Under the pieces are notes generated by a model. It was not told where the DNA came from. It did no database searches and saw only the letters and a program-made list of their open reading frames with translations. The translations under genes and the position numbers were made by a program. DNA of 64,000 bases from Bombilactobacillus bombi (GTDB taxonomy: Bacteria > Bacillota > Bacilli > Lactobacillales > Lactobacillaceae), in assembly GCF_964340835.1 (NCBI RefSeq), contig NZ_OZ204251.1; one strand, 5' to 3'. Below are positions 1 to 8,814 of this stretch, piece after piece; within the stretch, counting starts at the first letter, position 1, and the number at the start of each line of letters is the position of its first letter.

Positions 1-1
1 C

Positions 2-496
2 GGGATTTTTAGTGCTAGCCGAATGTTATACACACTGGCTCAAAATGGCGATATACCAAAAATTTTCACGAAAGTATCGAAACGTAAAGTTCCTTACTGG
101 CCAGTAATTGCCATTTCAGGCGGAATTTTATTAGGTACAATTTTAAATTATGTTTTGCCTTTGTTTACCCATTCAGCAGCTAATATTTTTGTATTGGTAT
201 ATAGCTCAAGTGTCTTACCTGGAATGGTACCTTGGTTTGTGATTTTAATTAGCCATTTACGCTTTCGAAAATTACATGCAGATGAATTAGTGAATCATCC
301 CTTTAAAATGCCTGGCGCACCTTGGACTAATTGGATAGCTTTAATTGGTTTAACAATAATTTTGTTCTTCATGTTTATTAATCCAGAAACACGAGCTTCA
401 ATCATTGTGGGTGTGATATTTGAAGTGCTTTTGATTGTTTATTATTTCGTCTTTCAACCTGCTAGTTTGAAAGCTTCAAAAAGCAAAGCCAATTGA
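2..496 (+). CDS. amino acid permease, APC superfamily (3' part)
   Basis: The reading frame is open from the window edge, so the 5' part of the gene is outside. The visible 164 residues begin with GIFSASRMLYTLAQNGD, the loop typical of APC-family amino-acid/proton symporters, followed by four hydrophobic segments (roughly residues 37-57, 63-85, 107-126 and 131-150) and a short Ser/Lys-rich cytoplasmic tail. This is the C-terminal third of a 12-helix permease of about 450 residues. The substrate cannot be told from this part. It is followed directly by a terminator. Confidence 0.85.
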   Translation, partial: GIFSASRMLYTLAQNGDIPKIFTKVSKRKVPYWPVIAISGGILLGTILNYVLPLFTHSAANIFVLVYSSSVLPGMVPWFVILISHLRFRKLHADELVNHPFKMPGAPWTNWIALIGLTIILFFMFINPETRASIIVGVIFEVLLIVYYFVFQPASLKASKSKAN

Positions 497-528
497 TTAT
501 TTAGTTAAATATTAAGTATTAATTAATC

Positions 529-559
529 AGGATTGAGTAACTTCTTCTCAATCCTTTTT
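529..559 (+). terminator. rho-independent terminator of the permease gene
   Basis: Arms AGGATTGAG (529-537) and CTCAATCCT (547-555) form a 9-bp stem with a 9-nt loop, followed by TTTT. Confidence 0.75.
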
Positions 560-647
560 ACATAGTAAAGAGTTATTCAAGTGATAAATACAAAGAAAAG
601 CAATTAAAATGAGAGTGCTTACTTGTACTTCTAGTGAAAACATAATA

Positions 648-1205
648 TTATAAAGCTTGTTTGATAGCTGGGACAAGTAAGCGCTCCAATAAATCATAAC
701 CACTCTCATTAAAATGTAAGCCATCAGCTTGTAGATATTGTTCAGGTTGCTTTTGTGCTTGCATCGCATCAAGTAAATTAACAAAGGGCAGATGATAGCT
801 CTTAGCCATTTGCTCCGCAGCCAAGGCAAATTGTAATTGTCGAGGCCAACTGCGTTCGGGATGTTTATGATAATCAACATAAGGTGGTGACACTAAGACA
901 ACTTTTTGCGGTCCAATTTCTGTAATCATATGAGACAAGTTATTTGTGAAATAGCCTGGTTTCATTTCATTAGTAGTTAAAATGTCATTGGCACCAAAGA
1001 ATAAGACCACAATATCTGGTTGTAAATTCACAACATCACGTTGAAAATGGGTCAACGCATCGCTAGTCTTATGTCCAGGAATCGAACAATTGATGATTTG
1101 AGCATCCGCAAATGCATTTTGAATCCGATTCGTAAAACAATCAGTTACACGTTCATGATGTACGCCACCTAAAATGGCATCTCCAAAAAGAACTATTTTT
1201 TTCAT
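648..1205 (-). CDS. SGNH/GDSL-type hydrolase with nucleophile Ser replaced by Ala
   Basis: The 185-residue protein has the SGNH hydrolase layout: block I near the N-terminus, block III GANDIL (residues 71-76) and the DGLHFNESGYDLL block near residue 160 with the Asp-x-x-His pair. No signal peptide is visible, so it is probably cytoplasmic. Block I reads FGDAILGG instead of FGDSxxxG: codon 10 is GCC (Ala) where the family has the nucleophile Ser (for example TCC). If the sequence is right, esterase activity should be lost or very low. The start has a good AAGGAG site. It is a single-gene unit, divergent from coaA. Confidence 0.8.
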   Translation of the reverse strand: MKKIVLFGDAILGGVHHERVTDCFTNRIQNAFADAQIINCSIPGHKTSDALTHFQRDVVNLQPDIVVLFFGANDILTTNEMKPGYFTNNLSHMITEIGPQKVVLVSPPYVDYHKHPERSWPRQLQFALAAEQMAKSYHLPFVNLLDAMQAQKQPEQYLQADGLHFNESGYDLLERLLVPAIKQAL

Positions 1206-1255
1206 AGATTGACTCCTTTTTAACTATATTATCATATCATTTGTGAGGAATAATT

Positions 1256-2185
1256 ATGCAAGATTTTATGAATTATAATGAATATACACGACAAGAATGG
1301 TCTCAATTTCATGGCGATTACTTTAATGAAATTGATGATCATGATCTAGAAAAAATCAAATCTGTTGATGATCAAGTATCTTTGCAAGATGTTAAAGAAA
1401 TTTATGCGCCACTGCGCCATTTATTGCATCTATATCTGCATCATTATCAACACTTATCACGAGCTAAAGCAGACTTTTTGGGAGTTAAACCCCACAAAAT
1501 TCCATTTATTATTGGTATTAGTGGCAGCGTCGCTGTGGGTAAAAGTACGACAGCTCGATTACTTAAAGTAATGTTGCAGCGGGCTTATCCCCAATATAAT
1601 ATTGAACAAATTACAACTGATGGTTTTTTATATCCTAATGCTGAATTAGAAAAACGCGGAATTTTAGGCGATAAAGGCTTTCCTTGGAGTTATGATAATG
1701 AACGATTATTACTCTTTTTAGAACAAGTTAAGGCTAATCGCGGTCCCGTTGAATATCCTAGTTATTCGCATGAAATTTATGATATCGTCCCAAATCAAAT
1801 AAACGTTGTCAATAATCCAGATATTCTAATCATTGAGGGGATTAATGTCTTACAATTACCTCATAACCAAAATATTTATGTGAGCGATTACTTTGATTTT
1901 TCCATCTATGTTGATGCAGATCCACGCTTAATTGAACAATGGTATATACACCGTTTTGAAGGCTTTTTGCAAGCGGAAATTGAGCATCCGGATCCAAGTA
2001 ATTATTATTATCAATTTACTAAAAAACCAAGATCAGAAGTAATGGCTTATGCACATCAAGTTTGGCATGATGTTAATTATAAAAACTTAGTTGAGTATAT
2101 TGCGCCTACAATCAATCGTGCGGATTTAATCTTGCATAAGACTAAAGGGCATTTTATGGATAAGGTTTTATTGAAGAAATATTGA
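1256..2185 (+). CDS. coaA: pantothenate kinase, type I
   Basis: This 309-residue protein phosphorylates pantothenate in the first committed step of coenzyme A synthesis in the cytoplasm. The P-loop GISGSVAVGKSTTAR lies near residue 87, followed by the TTDGFLYPN and YDIVPN segments typical of bacterial type I (CoaA) kinases. Length is as usual for the family. The start ATG follows GTGAGGAA at a suitable distance. Together with the panE-like gene at 52 kb it suggests that the cell uses pantothenate or its precursors; no panB or panC is in the window. Confidence 0.93.
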   Translation: MQDFMNYNEYTRQEWSQFHGDYFNEIDDHDLEKIKSVDDQVSLQDVKEIYAPLRHLLHLYLHHYQHLSRAKADFLGVKPHKIPFIIGISGSVAVGKSTTARLLKVMLQRAYPQYNIEQITTDGFLYPNAELEKRGILGDKGFPWSYDNERLLLFLEQVKANRGPVEYPSYSHEIYDIVPNQINVVNNPDILIIEGINVLQLPHNQNIYVSDYFDFSIYVDADPRLIEQWYIHRFEGFLQAEIEHPDPSNYYYQFTKKPRSEVMAYAHQVWHDVNYKNLVEYIAPTINRADLILHKTKGHFMDKVLLKKY

Positions 2186-2264
2186 AATTTATGCTGAAAA
2201 AATGATAAATTAATTGAAAACTGCTAAAATACTCGTAACAAATATTTTAAAGGATGGAAAAAGA

Positions 2265-3077
2265 TTGACAATTAAATTAGTTGCTATTGATATGGATGCA
2301 ACGCTTTTAAATTCCCAACAGGAAATCACCCTGTTGACTAAACAGGCAATTGCTCAAGCTCTCAAACAAGGTGTAAAAATCGTCCTCTGTTCTGGGCGTC
2401 CTTTAGCGGGTATTCTTCCTTATGCAAGACAATTAGGCATCGATGGTTCGCAGCAATACATTATTACTTATAATGGTGGTGTGATTCAAACAGCCACGGG
2501 TCAGCTTATTCAAGAACATATGTTAACTGCAGCTGATTTTGAACCTTTGTCGCAATTTAGTGCTCAACATCAAGTACACTTTAACGTTTTAGACAATCAA
2601 AGCCATGTTTACACATTGGATCATGAAGTGAATTTTTATACTTTAATGCAAGCTAGTGAAATGCAGGCCGGAATTACAATTTTAGATCCTAGTGATTTGC
2701 CGATTCAATTTCCGTTAGCCAAAGCAGTGTTAACCGGTGAAAAAAAACAAATCGATCAAATTGAGCCTTTATTGGGTGCGGAATTTGGTCAGAAGCATTC
2801 GATTGTGCGTTCAATGCCCATCATGTTAGAAGTTGCTCACTCTCTAGCTACCAAGGGTCGAGCTTTGCGTGATTTAGCTGAAGAGCTGGATTTTGCATTA
2901 GACGAAGTAATGGCAATCGGGGACGAACTCAATGATTATACAATGTTTCAAACTGCAGGTACGGCAGTAGTTATGAAAAATGGTAATCCCAAGATGAAAG
3001 CTATTGCTGATTATGTGACCGAAGATAACGACCACGATGGAGTGGCTCACGCATTAGAAAAATTTGTTTTACGCTGA
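2265..3077 (+). CDS. HAD-superfamily phosphatase, Cof/YidA type
   Basis: Start chosen at TTG 2265, which follows AAAGGATGG; the frame is open further upstream but has no site there. The 270-residue product carries HAD motif I DMDATLL (nucleophile Asp), motif II CSGRP, a Lys in LAKAVLTG and the Mg-binding GDELNDYTMF. The cap between motifs II and III is of the C2 (Cof) type. Members dephosphorylate sugar phosphates, FMN or other small phosphates; the substrate cannot be read from sequence. A second paralogue lies at 7977-8798. Confidence 0.85.
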   Translation: MTIKLVAIDMDATLLNSQQEITLLTKQAIAQALKQGVKIVLCSGRPLAGILPYARQLGIDGSQQYIITYNGGVIQTATGQLIQEHMLTAADFEPLSQFSAQHQVHFNVLDNQSHVYTLDHEVNFYTLMQASEMQAGITILDPSDLPIQFPLAKAVLTGEKKQIDQIEPLLGAEFGQKHSIVRSMPIMLEVAHSLATKGRALRDLAEELDFALDEVMAIGDELNDYTMFQTAGTAVVMKNGNPKMKAIADYVTEDNDHDGVAHALEKFVLR

Positions 3078-3078
3078 G

Positions 3079-3106
3079 TTTGCTATACAGCAAGAATTTT
3101 TTTTTG
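3079..3106 (+). terminator. possible weak terminator after the HAD gene
   Basis: A short stem TTGCT/AGCAA (3080-3084 / 3089-3093) is followed within two bases by nine T residues. The stem is only five base pairs. Confidence 0.4.
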
Positions 3107-3141
3107 TACAATATTAGTAATAATATAAGGGAGTGTGGAGA

Positions 3142-4689
3142 TTGGATAAGCAAGTAAAAGCAGACAGTATTATTGTGCTGGATTACGGTAGCCAATATAA
3201 CCAGTTAATTACGCGCCGTATTCGTGACTTTGGCATTTATTCGGAATTATTGCCACATACTATAACTGCTGCAGAAATTAAAGCAATTGCCCCTAAGGGA
3301 ATTATTCTTTCGGGCGGTCCTAATAGTGTGTATGATCCTAAGGCTTTACAAATTGATGCAGATATTTGGCAATTAGGAATACCAATTTTGGGAATTTGTT
3401 ATGGTATGCAATTGATGATGCATGATTTAGGCGGTAAAGTTGAAGCTGCTGGCGCACCAGAATATGGACATGCTGATATTACTGTGACAAAGCCGGAATC
3501 TTTATTATTTGCGGGGTTACCTGCCCAACAATTTGTTTGGATGAGTCATGGAGATCGCGTAACCAAAATTCCGACTGACTTTGATACTGTTGCTATTAGT
3601 GATAATACCCCATATGCTGTTGTGGAAAATGCTGACCAAAAGTTATATGGAATCCAATTCCACGCTGAAGTACGTAATACTGAATATGGTTTAGATATTT
3701 TGAAAAATTTTGCCTTTAAAATTTGTGGTGCCCAAGCCAACTGGACAATGAGTGACTTTATTGATCAACAAATTGACCAGATTAGAGCCACAGTGGGTAA
3801 CCGTAAAGTTTTATTAGGTTTGTCTGGTGGGGTTGACTCTTCAGTTGTTGGTGTCTTATTGCACAAAGCAATCGGAAACCAATTGACTAGTATTTTTGTC
3901 GATCATGGCTTGTTGCGCAAGGGTGAAGCTGAGCAAGTTATGGATAGCTTAGAAGGTAAATTTGGCTTAAATATCATTAAGGTCAATGCCCAAGAACGCT
4001 TTATGAACAAGCTCAAAGGTATCAGTGATCCTGAACAAAAACGTAAAATTATTGGTAATGAATTTATTCAGGTGTTTAATGATGAGGCCCAAAAGCTAGA
4101 TGGGATTGACTTTTTAGCACAAGGAACCCTTTATACTGATGTAATTGAAAGTGGAACTAATACTGCCCAAACCATTAAATCGCATCATAATGTCGGCGGT
4201 TTACCAGAAGATATGCATTTTCAATTAATTGAGCCTTTGCGGACTTTGTTTAAAGATGAAGTACGAGAATTAGGTGAACAATTGGATATGCCCCATGAGT
4301 TGGTTTGGCGGCAACCATTCCCCGGTCCAGGATTAGGGATTCGAGTGCTTGGTGAAATTACAGCAGATAAGTTACAAATTGTGCGTGATAGTGATTATAT
4401 TTTACGCGAAGAAATCAAGAATGCCGGTTTAGAGAAAGAAGTTTGGCAATACTTTACAGTTTTACCTGGGATGCGCAGTGTGGGCGTGATGGGTGATGGC
4501 CGGACTTACGATTATACTGTAGGTATTCGAGCTGTAACTTCCATTGATGGGATGACTGCTGACTTTGCACAAATTCCTTGGGAAGTATTATCCAAAATTT
4601 CCACTCGGATTACTAATGAAGTGGATCATGTCAATCGCGTAGTTTACGATATTACTTCTAAGCCACCTGCAACAATTGAATGGGAATAA
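3142..4689 (+). CDS. guaA: GMP synthase (glutamine-hydrolysing)
   Basis: Converts XMP, ATP and glutamine to GMP, the last step of GMP synthesis. The 515-residue protein has an N-terminal class I glutaminase domain with the nucleophile in GICYGMQ (Cys86) and the His in GIQFHAEV, then the ATP-pyrophosphatase P-loop LSGGVDSSV (about residue 230) and the C-terminal dimerisation domain ending in KPPATIEWE. TTG 3142 was chosen because AAGGGAG lies eight bases upstream; a GTG at 3133 in the same frame overlaps that site. No purine riboswitch was recognised in the short upstream gap. Confidence 0.95.
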   Translation: MDKQVKADSIIVLDYGSQYNQLITRRIRDFGIYSELLPHTITAAEIKAIAPKGIILSGGPNSVYDPKALQIDADIWQLGIPILGICYGMQLMMHDLGGKVEAAGAPEYGHADITVTKPESLLFAGLPAQQFVWMSHGDRVTKIPTDFDTVAISDNTPYAVVENADQKLYGIQFHAEVRNTEYGLDILKNFAFKICGAQANWTMSDFIDQQIDQIRATVGNRKVLLGLSGGVDSSVVGVLLHKAIGNQLTSIFVDHGLLRKGEAEQVMDSLEGKFGLNIIKVNAQERFMNKLKGISDPEQKRKIIGNEFIQVFNDEAQKLDGIDFLAQGTLYTDVIESGTNTAQTIKSHHNVGGLPEDMHFQLIEPLRTLFKDEVRELGEQLDMPHELVWRQPFPGPGLGIRVLGEITADKLQIVRDSDYILREEIKNAGLEKEVWQYFTVLPGMRSVGVMGDGRTYDYTVGIRAVTSIDGMTADFAQIPWEVLSKISTRITNEVDHVNRVVYDITSKPPATIEWE

Positions 4690-4709
4690 TTTATATAATT
4701 GTAACAACT

Positions 4710-4741
4710 CCAGTTGGATAAATTTATCTGACTGGTTTTTT
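4710..4741 (+). terminator. terminator of guaA
   Basis: Arms CCAGTTGGA (4710-4718) and TCTGACTGG (4727-4735) pair over nine positions with two G-T pairs, followed by TTTTTT. Confidence 0.8.
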
Positions 4742-4789
4742 AGTGGCAGCAAAAGTTTTCATGTGAGAAAGTTATCCAAGCATTATTAA

Positions 4790-4972
4790 GTGATAGCTGA
4801 AAAAGTGTGTGCTGATTTTGTTATAGTTTTAGAACGTACAGAATAATAATGGATCATAAAAGCATTTAGAAATGATAAAAAGTGGATTTTCAATTGTCGG
4901 TCGATTGGAAAATTAACAGACGCGGATTGTTTAGGCTTATTTGAATTCATTAATAGCTTAAAGAACAAGTAA
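4790..4972 (+). pseudogene. probable eroded gene remnant, function unknown
   Basis: From GTG 4790 one frame reads VIAEKVCADFVIVLERTE, two stop codons (4844-4849), then a 41-codon stretch that includes WIIKAFRNDKKWIFNC and LGLFEFINSLKNK before TAA at 4970. The two halves share a frame, and the stretch is immediately followed by a good terminator hairpin, as a real gene would be. There is no convincing ribosome-binding site. I do not recognise the family. It could also be chance open sequence. Confidence 0.35.
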
Positions 4973-4974
4973 TT

Positions 4975-5003
4975 GTCACGCTTTTGAAGAGTGTGGCTTT
5001 TTT
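4975..5003 (+). terminator. terminator hairpin behind the remnant
   Basis: Arms GTCACGCT (4975-4982) and AGTGTGGC (4990-4997) pair over eight positions, followed by TTTTTT. Confidence 0.65.
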
Positions 5004-5251
5004 AGTTACAACATCAACAATCACAACTATCGTAAATTGATTCGCCTTTGAATTGTATAATCTTCTTTGAGATTTATCACACTCATTGTTTTTCACCAGT
5101 CTTTGGATAACGGCTTGTTCGGATTAATTATAAAATCTGCGTTTAACCAAAAAGTTATTTTTTGAATATAAAAAAGTTATAAAAATGTTATTAAATGACA
5201 ACTAAAAAGGCTAAAATGTAATCGATAACAAATATGGAAGGCGGCGTTAAA
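5004..5251. other. AT-rich intergenic region upstream of the broken hydrolase
   Basis: This stretch holds no gene I can support. It contains several TATAAA-like hexamers around 5165-5190 that could be a -10 element, and the AAGGCGG ribosome-binding site (5238-5244) of the hydrolase start at 5252. No clear -35 element, repeat or RNA structure was recognised. Confidence 0.4.
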
Positions 5252-5734
5252 ATGTCTGCAGAAAATTATGCTGAATTAGCTCAAAAAATGAGAGCTGAGT
5301 TCAAAAAGAATGATGATGAACGTGATGCTGGTTTACCCACAAAAGTAGCCGGTGTAAAGCGTTTTGATAATATAGTTTATGGCGAAGATGAAAAATTTAA
5401 TTTATTAGATGTTTATCTGCCTGAGGACCATAGCGATTTCACTCCTGTAATAGTTAATGTTCATGGAGGAGGTTGGGTTTATGGAACCAAGGAAACTTAT
5501 CAATTTTATTGTTTGTTCTTGGCACAACATGGCTTTGCAGTAGTTAATGCTAATTATCGACTAGCACCATCTGTAGTCTTTCCTCAAGAATTAAATGATA
5601 TTAATCGTGTGTTTCATTGGTTAGAAGTTAATGCCTCTAAGTATTATCTAGATTTAAATAATGTTTTTGTAGTAGGGGATAGTGAAGTGCCTCATAATTG
5701 TTAGACAAATACTAACGATTGTGAGGTGTTTTTT

Positions 5735-6280
5735 ATGACCAAATACTCTGCAGAATTCAAAGCTAAAGTTGTTCAAGAATATTTAACTGGTCGAATATCT
5801 TATCAAGGACTGGCTACTAAATATGAAATTTCTTCAAAAAGTATGATTATGGCATGGGTCAACCTGGTTAAAGCAAAGGGATTTAAGGCTCTTAAAATTA
5901 AACACCGTAAAGCTAATTATTCTATAGAATATAAACTTAAAGTGATAGACTATTACAAGAATAGTGGTCAAGGCTCTAATTTTGTTGCTGCTCACTTTGG
6001 AATTAGCCCATCTCTGGTAAAAAATTGGGTTCGGTTTTATGCAGAATACGGAATAGATGGACTTAGACCTAACCGTAAGGGGAGACCAATTATCATGGGA
6101 TCTAAGAAACCAAAACAAAAAAAGTTAAAACCAAATGTTCCTTTAACGGAAAAGGAAGAATATGAACAAGAAATTGCGCAGCTAAAGGAAGAACTATATT
6201 ATACGCAAATGGAGCGTGATGTCTTAAAAAAATTGAAGGCCGTATTGAAGAACAACGATCAGGAGCCAAAGCCCAAGTAG
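5735..6280 (+). CDS. IS3-family transposase OrfA
   Basis: The 181-residue protein contains two helix-turn-helix units (about residues 5-50 and 65-110, with SAEFKAKVVQEYL and SIEYKLKVIDYYK as first helices) and a C-terminal leucine-zipper-like segment from residue 140. It binds the element's ends. Start ATG 5735 follows GTGAGG. The seven-A run at 6226-6232 (codons TTA AAA AAA TTG) is a typical A-AAA-AAA slippery site for -1 frameshifting into OrfB, producing the OrfAB transposase. Confidence 0.88.
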   Translation: MTKYSAEFKAKVVQEYLTGRISYQGLATKYEISSKSMIMAWVNLVKAKGFKALKIKHRKANYSIEYKLKVIDYYKNSGQGSNFVAAHFGISPSLVKNWVRFYAEYGIDGLRPNRKGRPIIMGSKKPKQKKLKPNVPLTEKEEYEQEIAQLKEELYYTQMERDVLKKLKAVLKNNDQEPKPK

Positions 6281-7128
6281 TTAATTCATTACGGCATAAA
6301 TATCTCTTAAATTCTCTTCTAACTCTAGTTAAACTGCCACGCTCTACCTTTTATGATCGTTTAAAGCGCAATTATCAGCCAGATAAATATCAAAAGCTGA
6401 AAGGATTTATCACCAAGACTTTCCACGAAAGCAAAGAAACCTATGGTTATCGGAGGATCCATTTCTGTGCCATCAAGGCAGGGTTCAAATGTTCACCAAT
6501 GACGGTTAATAAATTGATGAGTGAACTTGATTTACAAGTAACAGTTTATTCGCGCCACATCAGAGGTTACTCTTCATACAAAGGTGACGTAGGGACAGTA
6601 AACGACAACTTATTGAAACAGCAGTTTGAGGCAACCAAACCATATACGGTAATTCATACCGATATTACACAAGTCCAGTTAACTAATGGACAGCGGGGTT
6701 ATATCTCGGCAGTAATCGATGAGGCCAGTGGTGAAGCTATTGGAGTTGTAGTATCCAATGCCGCTAATAAACAGCAGTTAAGTGATACCTTAGATTTAAT
6801 TCAAACAAAGATGCCGTCAAACAGCCATGCGATCATCCATTCAGATCAAGGCTGGCAGTATCAGAACAGATTGTATCAACTTAGAATCAAAGCGATGGGC
6901 TTGATTCCCAGTATGTCACGTAAGGGCAACTGTCATGATAATGCACCAATGGAGAGTTTCTTTAACTTAATGAAACGAGAGTGTTTGAATAGACAGCCAA
7001 TCAGAGATTTAGAAAGATTAGAGAAATTGGTTAAAGAATATATGGATTGGTATAATACCAAGCGGATCTCTTTAAAGCACCGTGGTTTAACGCCAATTGA
7101 ATACCGGAAACAAGAGTTAGCAGTATAG
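6220..7128 (+). CDS. IS3-family transposase OrfB (DDE integrase, entered by -1 frameshift)
   Basis: The frame is open from 6220, just behind a stop at 6217-6219, and overlaps the 3' end of orfA in the -1 frame. No good start codon with a ribosome-binding site is seen, so it is expressed mainly as an OrfAB fusion through the A7 run at 6226-6232. The catalytic DDE residues are visible in VIHTDIT, IIHSDQGWQY and MESFFNLMKRE, as is the family motif SMSRKGNCHDNAPMESF. The frame is intact to its stop. Confidence 0.9.
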   Translation, partial: CLKKIEGRIEEQRSGAKAQVVNSLRHKYLLNSLLTLVKLPRSTFYDRLKRNYQPDKYQKLKGFITKTFHESKETYGYRRIHFCAIKAGFKCSPMTVNKLMSELDLQVTVYSRHIRGYSSYKGDVGTVNDNLLKQQFEATKPYTVIHTDITQVQLTNGQRGYISAVIDEASGEAIGVVVSNAANKQQLSDTLDLIQTKMPSNSHAIIHSDQGWQYQNRLYQLRIKAMGLIPSMSRKGNCHDNAPMESFFNLMKRECLNRQPIRDLERLEKLVKEYMDWYNTKRISLKHRGLTPIEYRKQELAV

Positions 7129-7203
7129 ACATAAATCCAAGCGAAGAAGGAAGTTTATTTAGTTTACAATAAAAATCCAAAAAGCTAGCTAAAAGAGGAC
7201 AAG

Positions 7204-7249
7204 AAAAAAACAAAAACCAAAATTAGAAAGAAAAGGTTTTTGTTTTTTT
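7204..7249 (+). terminator. long A/T hairpin at the right end of the IS
   Basis: Arms of 15 bases (7204-7218, A7-C-A5-CC; 7235-7249, GG-T5-G-T7) are exact complements. The T-rich arm acts as a terminator tail and may also shield the element from outside transcription. Confidence 0.65.
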
Positions 7250-7914
7250 AGAATATTGTTTATAAATTTTAAGAAATTCTAAAGTGTCTAACTTTTTTAT
7301 TGCACTTCACAGAGTGCTGGTGGCCAAATGGGAGAACAAATTTTAGCTGCTTATACAAATGCTAATTATCGCAAATATTTTGGCTATAAAGTGCCTAATT
7401 TAAAAATTAAAGCCGCGGCCCTCAATTGTGGAGCATATTTTGTTTTAGATACTGGTGTTATTGTTGGTGGTGTTCAAGCGTATTTTCCACCACAAATAGT
7501 AATTGATAAATATGATCAATTAAATGTAGAAAAATATATCACACAGGATTTTCCACCTGTTTTTTTGATGACTGCGACCAACGACTTTTTACGAAATAAT
7601 GCTTATTTATTATCTGGCTATTTAAGAGCTAATAATATTATTCATGAAATTCATATGTATGGTGATGAAAGTAATCCTCGAGGCCATGACTTTCATATTA
7701 ATCAAAAAGATAGTTTGGCTGAAAAATGTAATTTGGATGAACTAGAATTTTTTAGACGATATATTGATTAAAAATAGAAATCTGGCTTGCAAATTCTATG
7801 AATAACAAGTTAATCTATAATAATTTCTTTACAAAGGCAGATTACAAGTTTAATTGCTAACGATATTTGATACTAATAGATTTTTAATAATTGTCTACTG
7901 GTGAAATTTGCAGT

Positions 7915-7945
7915 TTGACATAAAACGCGTTCCACATTTTATAAT
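7915..7945 (+). promoter_or_regulatory. promoter of the HAD-LacI operon
   Basis: TTGACA at 7915-7920 and TATAAT at 7940-7945, spacer 19 bases. The start codon at 7977 follows AAAGGAG. Confidence 0.6.
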
Positions 7946-7976
7946 CAGGCTAAGCAATGATAAAGGAGTTTAGCCG

Positions 7977-8798
7977 ATGACAATAAAATATATTTTTTCA
8001 GATATTGATGGGACCTTACTAAACAGTCACGGACAAGTATCGATGACGAACAAACGAATTATCCAATCTTGCAGTCAACCACTAACTTTAGTGTCTGCGC
8101 GAGCACCTCAAGAAATGTTACCGATTATTGACCAATTGCAGTTACAAACTCCACAAATTGCTTTTAACGGAGGTGTGATTTTTCAAGGTAATAGCAATCA
8201 TTGGCACTCGCTAGCCCAAAAGCCATTGGATTTCGAAGTAGTTGCACAAATGGTACTTTTAATAAGTAAATATTTTCCGCAAGTAAGTTTGAGTTTTTAT
8301 AGCTTACATCATTGGTATACTCAACGATGTGATCGAGGAATTAAGTTTGAAGAGCAATTAGTACATCAAACTGCAACGATAATTAATTATCGAGATTTTT
8401 TTAAACAAGCAAAACACAAATTATTTAAAATTATGCTAATTACTTTTGATCCTGAAGAAATGGATCGATTGCAAAAATTTTTACGCGATTTAAATATTTC
8501 TAAAATTAATATTCAACAATCGGGAACAGAATATTTAGAAATTACTAGTGCAGCTGCTCAAAAAGCTGCAGGAATTCAAAAAATTTTACAACAAGAAAAT
8601 TTAACCGTTCAAGAAGCAATGGCAGTGGGTGATGGTGAAAATGATTTGTCAATGTTAAGATTAGTTGGATATCCAGTAGCAATGGCCAATGCTAATTATA
8701 AAGTACGGTCAACATCCCGCTTTGTGACAAAATCAAATGATGACCAGGGATTGGGATACGCAATAGAACAACTAGTTAACCAGTCCGTATGGCTGTAA
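7977..8798 (+). CDS. HAD-superfamily phosphatase, Cof type
   Basis: The 273-residue protein has motif I SDIDGTLLNS, a C2 cap and motif IV VGDGENDLSML. It is a paralogue of the gene at 2265-3077 but clearly diverged: motif II is VSARAP instead of CSGRP. It likely dephosphorylates a sugar phosphate or similar metabolite. It sits 16 bases upstream of a LacI-family regulator in the same transcription unit, which hints that its substrate is linked to carbohydrate use. Confidence 0.85.
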   Translation: MTIKYIFSDIDGTLLNSHGQVSMTNKRIIQSCSQPLTLVSARAPQEMLPIIDQLQLQTPQIAFNGGVIFQGNSNHWHSLAQKPLDFEVVAQMVLLISKYFPQVSLSFYSLHHWYTQRCDRGIKFEEQLVHQTATIINYRDFFKQAKHKLFKIMLITFDPEEMDRLQKFLRDLNISKINIQQSGTEYLEITSAAAQKAAGIQKILQQENLTVQEAMAVGDGENDLSMLRLVGYPVAMANANYKVRSTSRFVTKSNDDQGLGYAIEQLVNQSVWL

Positions 8799-8814
8799 CA
8801 AAAGGGAATTAATA

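Larger units (their letters stand above)
5682..7310 (+). mobile_element. IS3-family (IS150-like) insertion sequence
   Basis: The element is about 1.63 kb. The ends carry imperfect inverted repeats: GTGAAGTGC, nine bases, then GTTAGACA at the left (5682-5707), mirrored at the right (7285-7310). A 3-bp target duplication fits as ATA (5679-5681) and AGA (7311-7313) with one mismatch; the exact ends are uncertain by one or two bases. Inside are orfA, orfB in the -1 frame and a terminator-like repeat near the right end. The transposase frames look intact, so it may be mobile. Confidence 0.9.
5252..7771 (+). pseudogene. alpha/beta hydrolase (HSL/BD-FAE-like) interrupted by an IS element
   Basis: The N-terminal part (5252-5681) has the oxyanion motif VHGGGW and runs to VFVVGDS; the C-terminal part (7314-7771) begins with the missing AGGQM and contains the acid loop TATNDFL and a GHDFH histidine. 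Removing 5682-7313 restores a 295-codon frame with an intact GDSAGG nucleophile elbow (Ser144), so the break is recent. Members hydrolyse short acyl esters. Without precise excision the product is a 144-residue fragment without the catalytic triad. The start is the ATG with AAGGCGG; an ATG at 5234 lies upstream of that site. Confidence 0.9.

Noticed and set aside
3079..3141. Purine riboswitch before guaA
   Set aside because: The gap is too short (about 60 bases) and lacks the aptamer's conserved junction.
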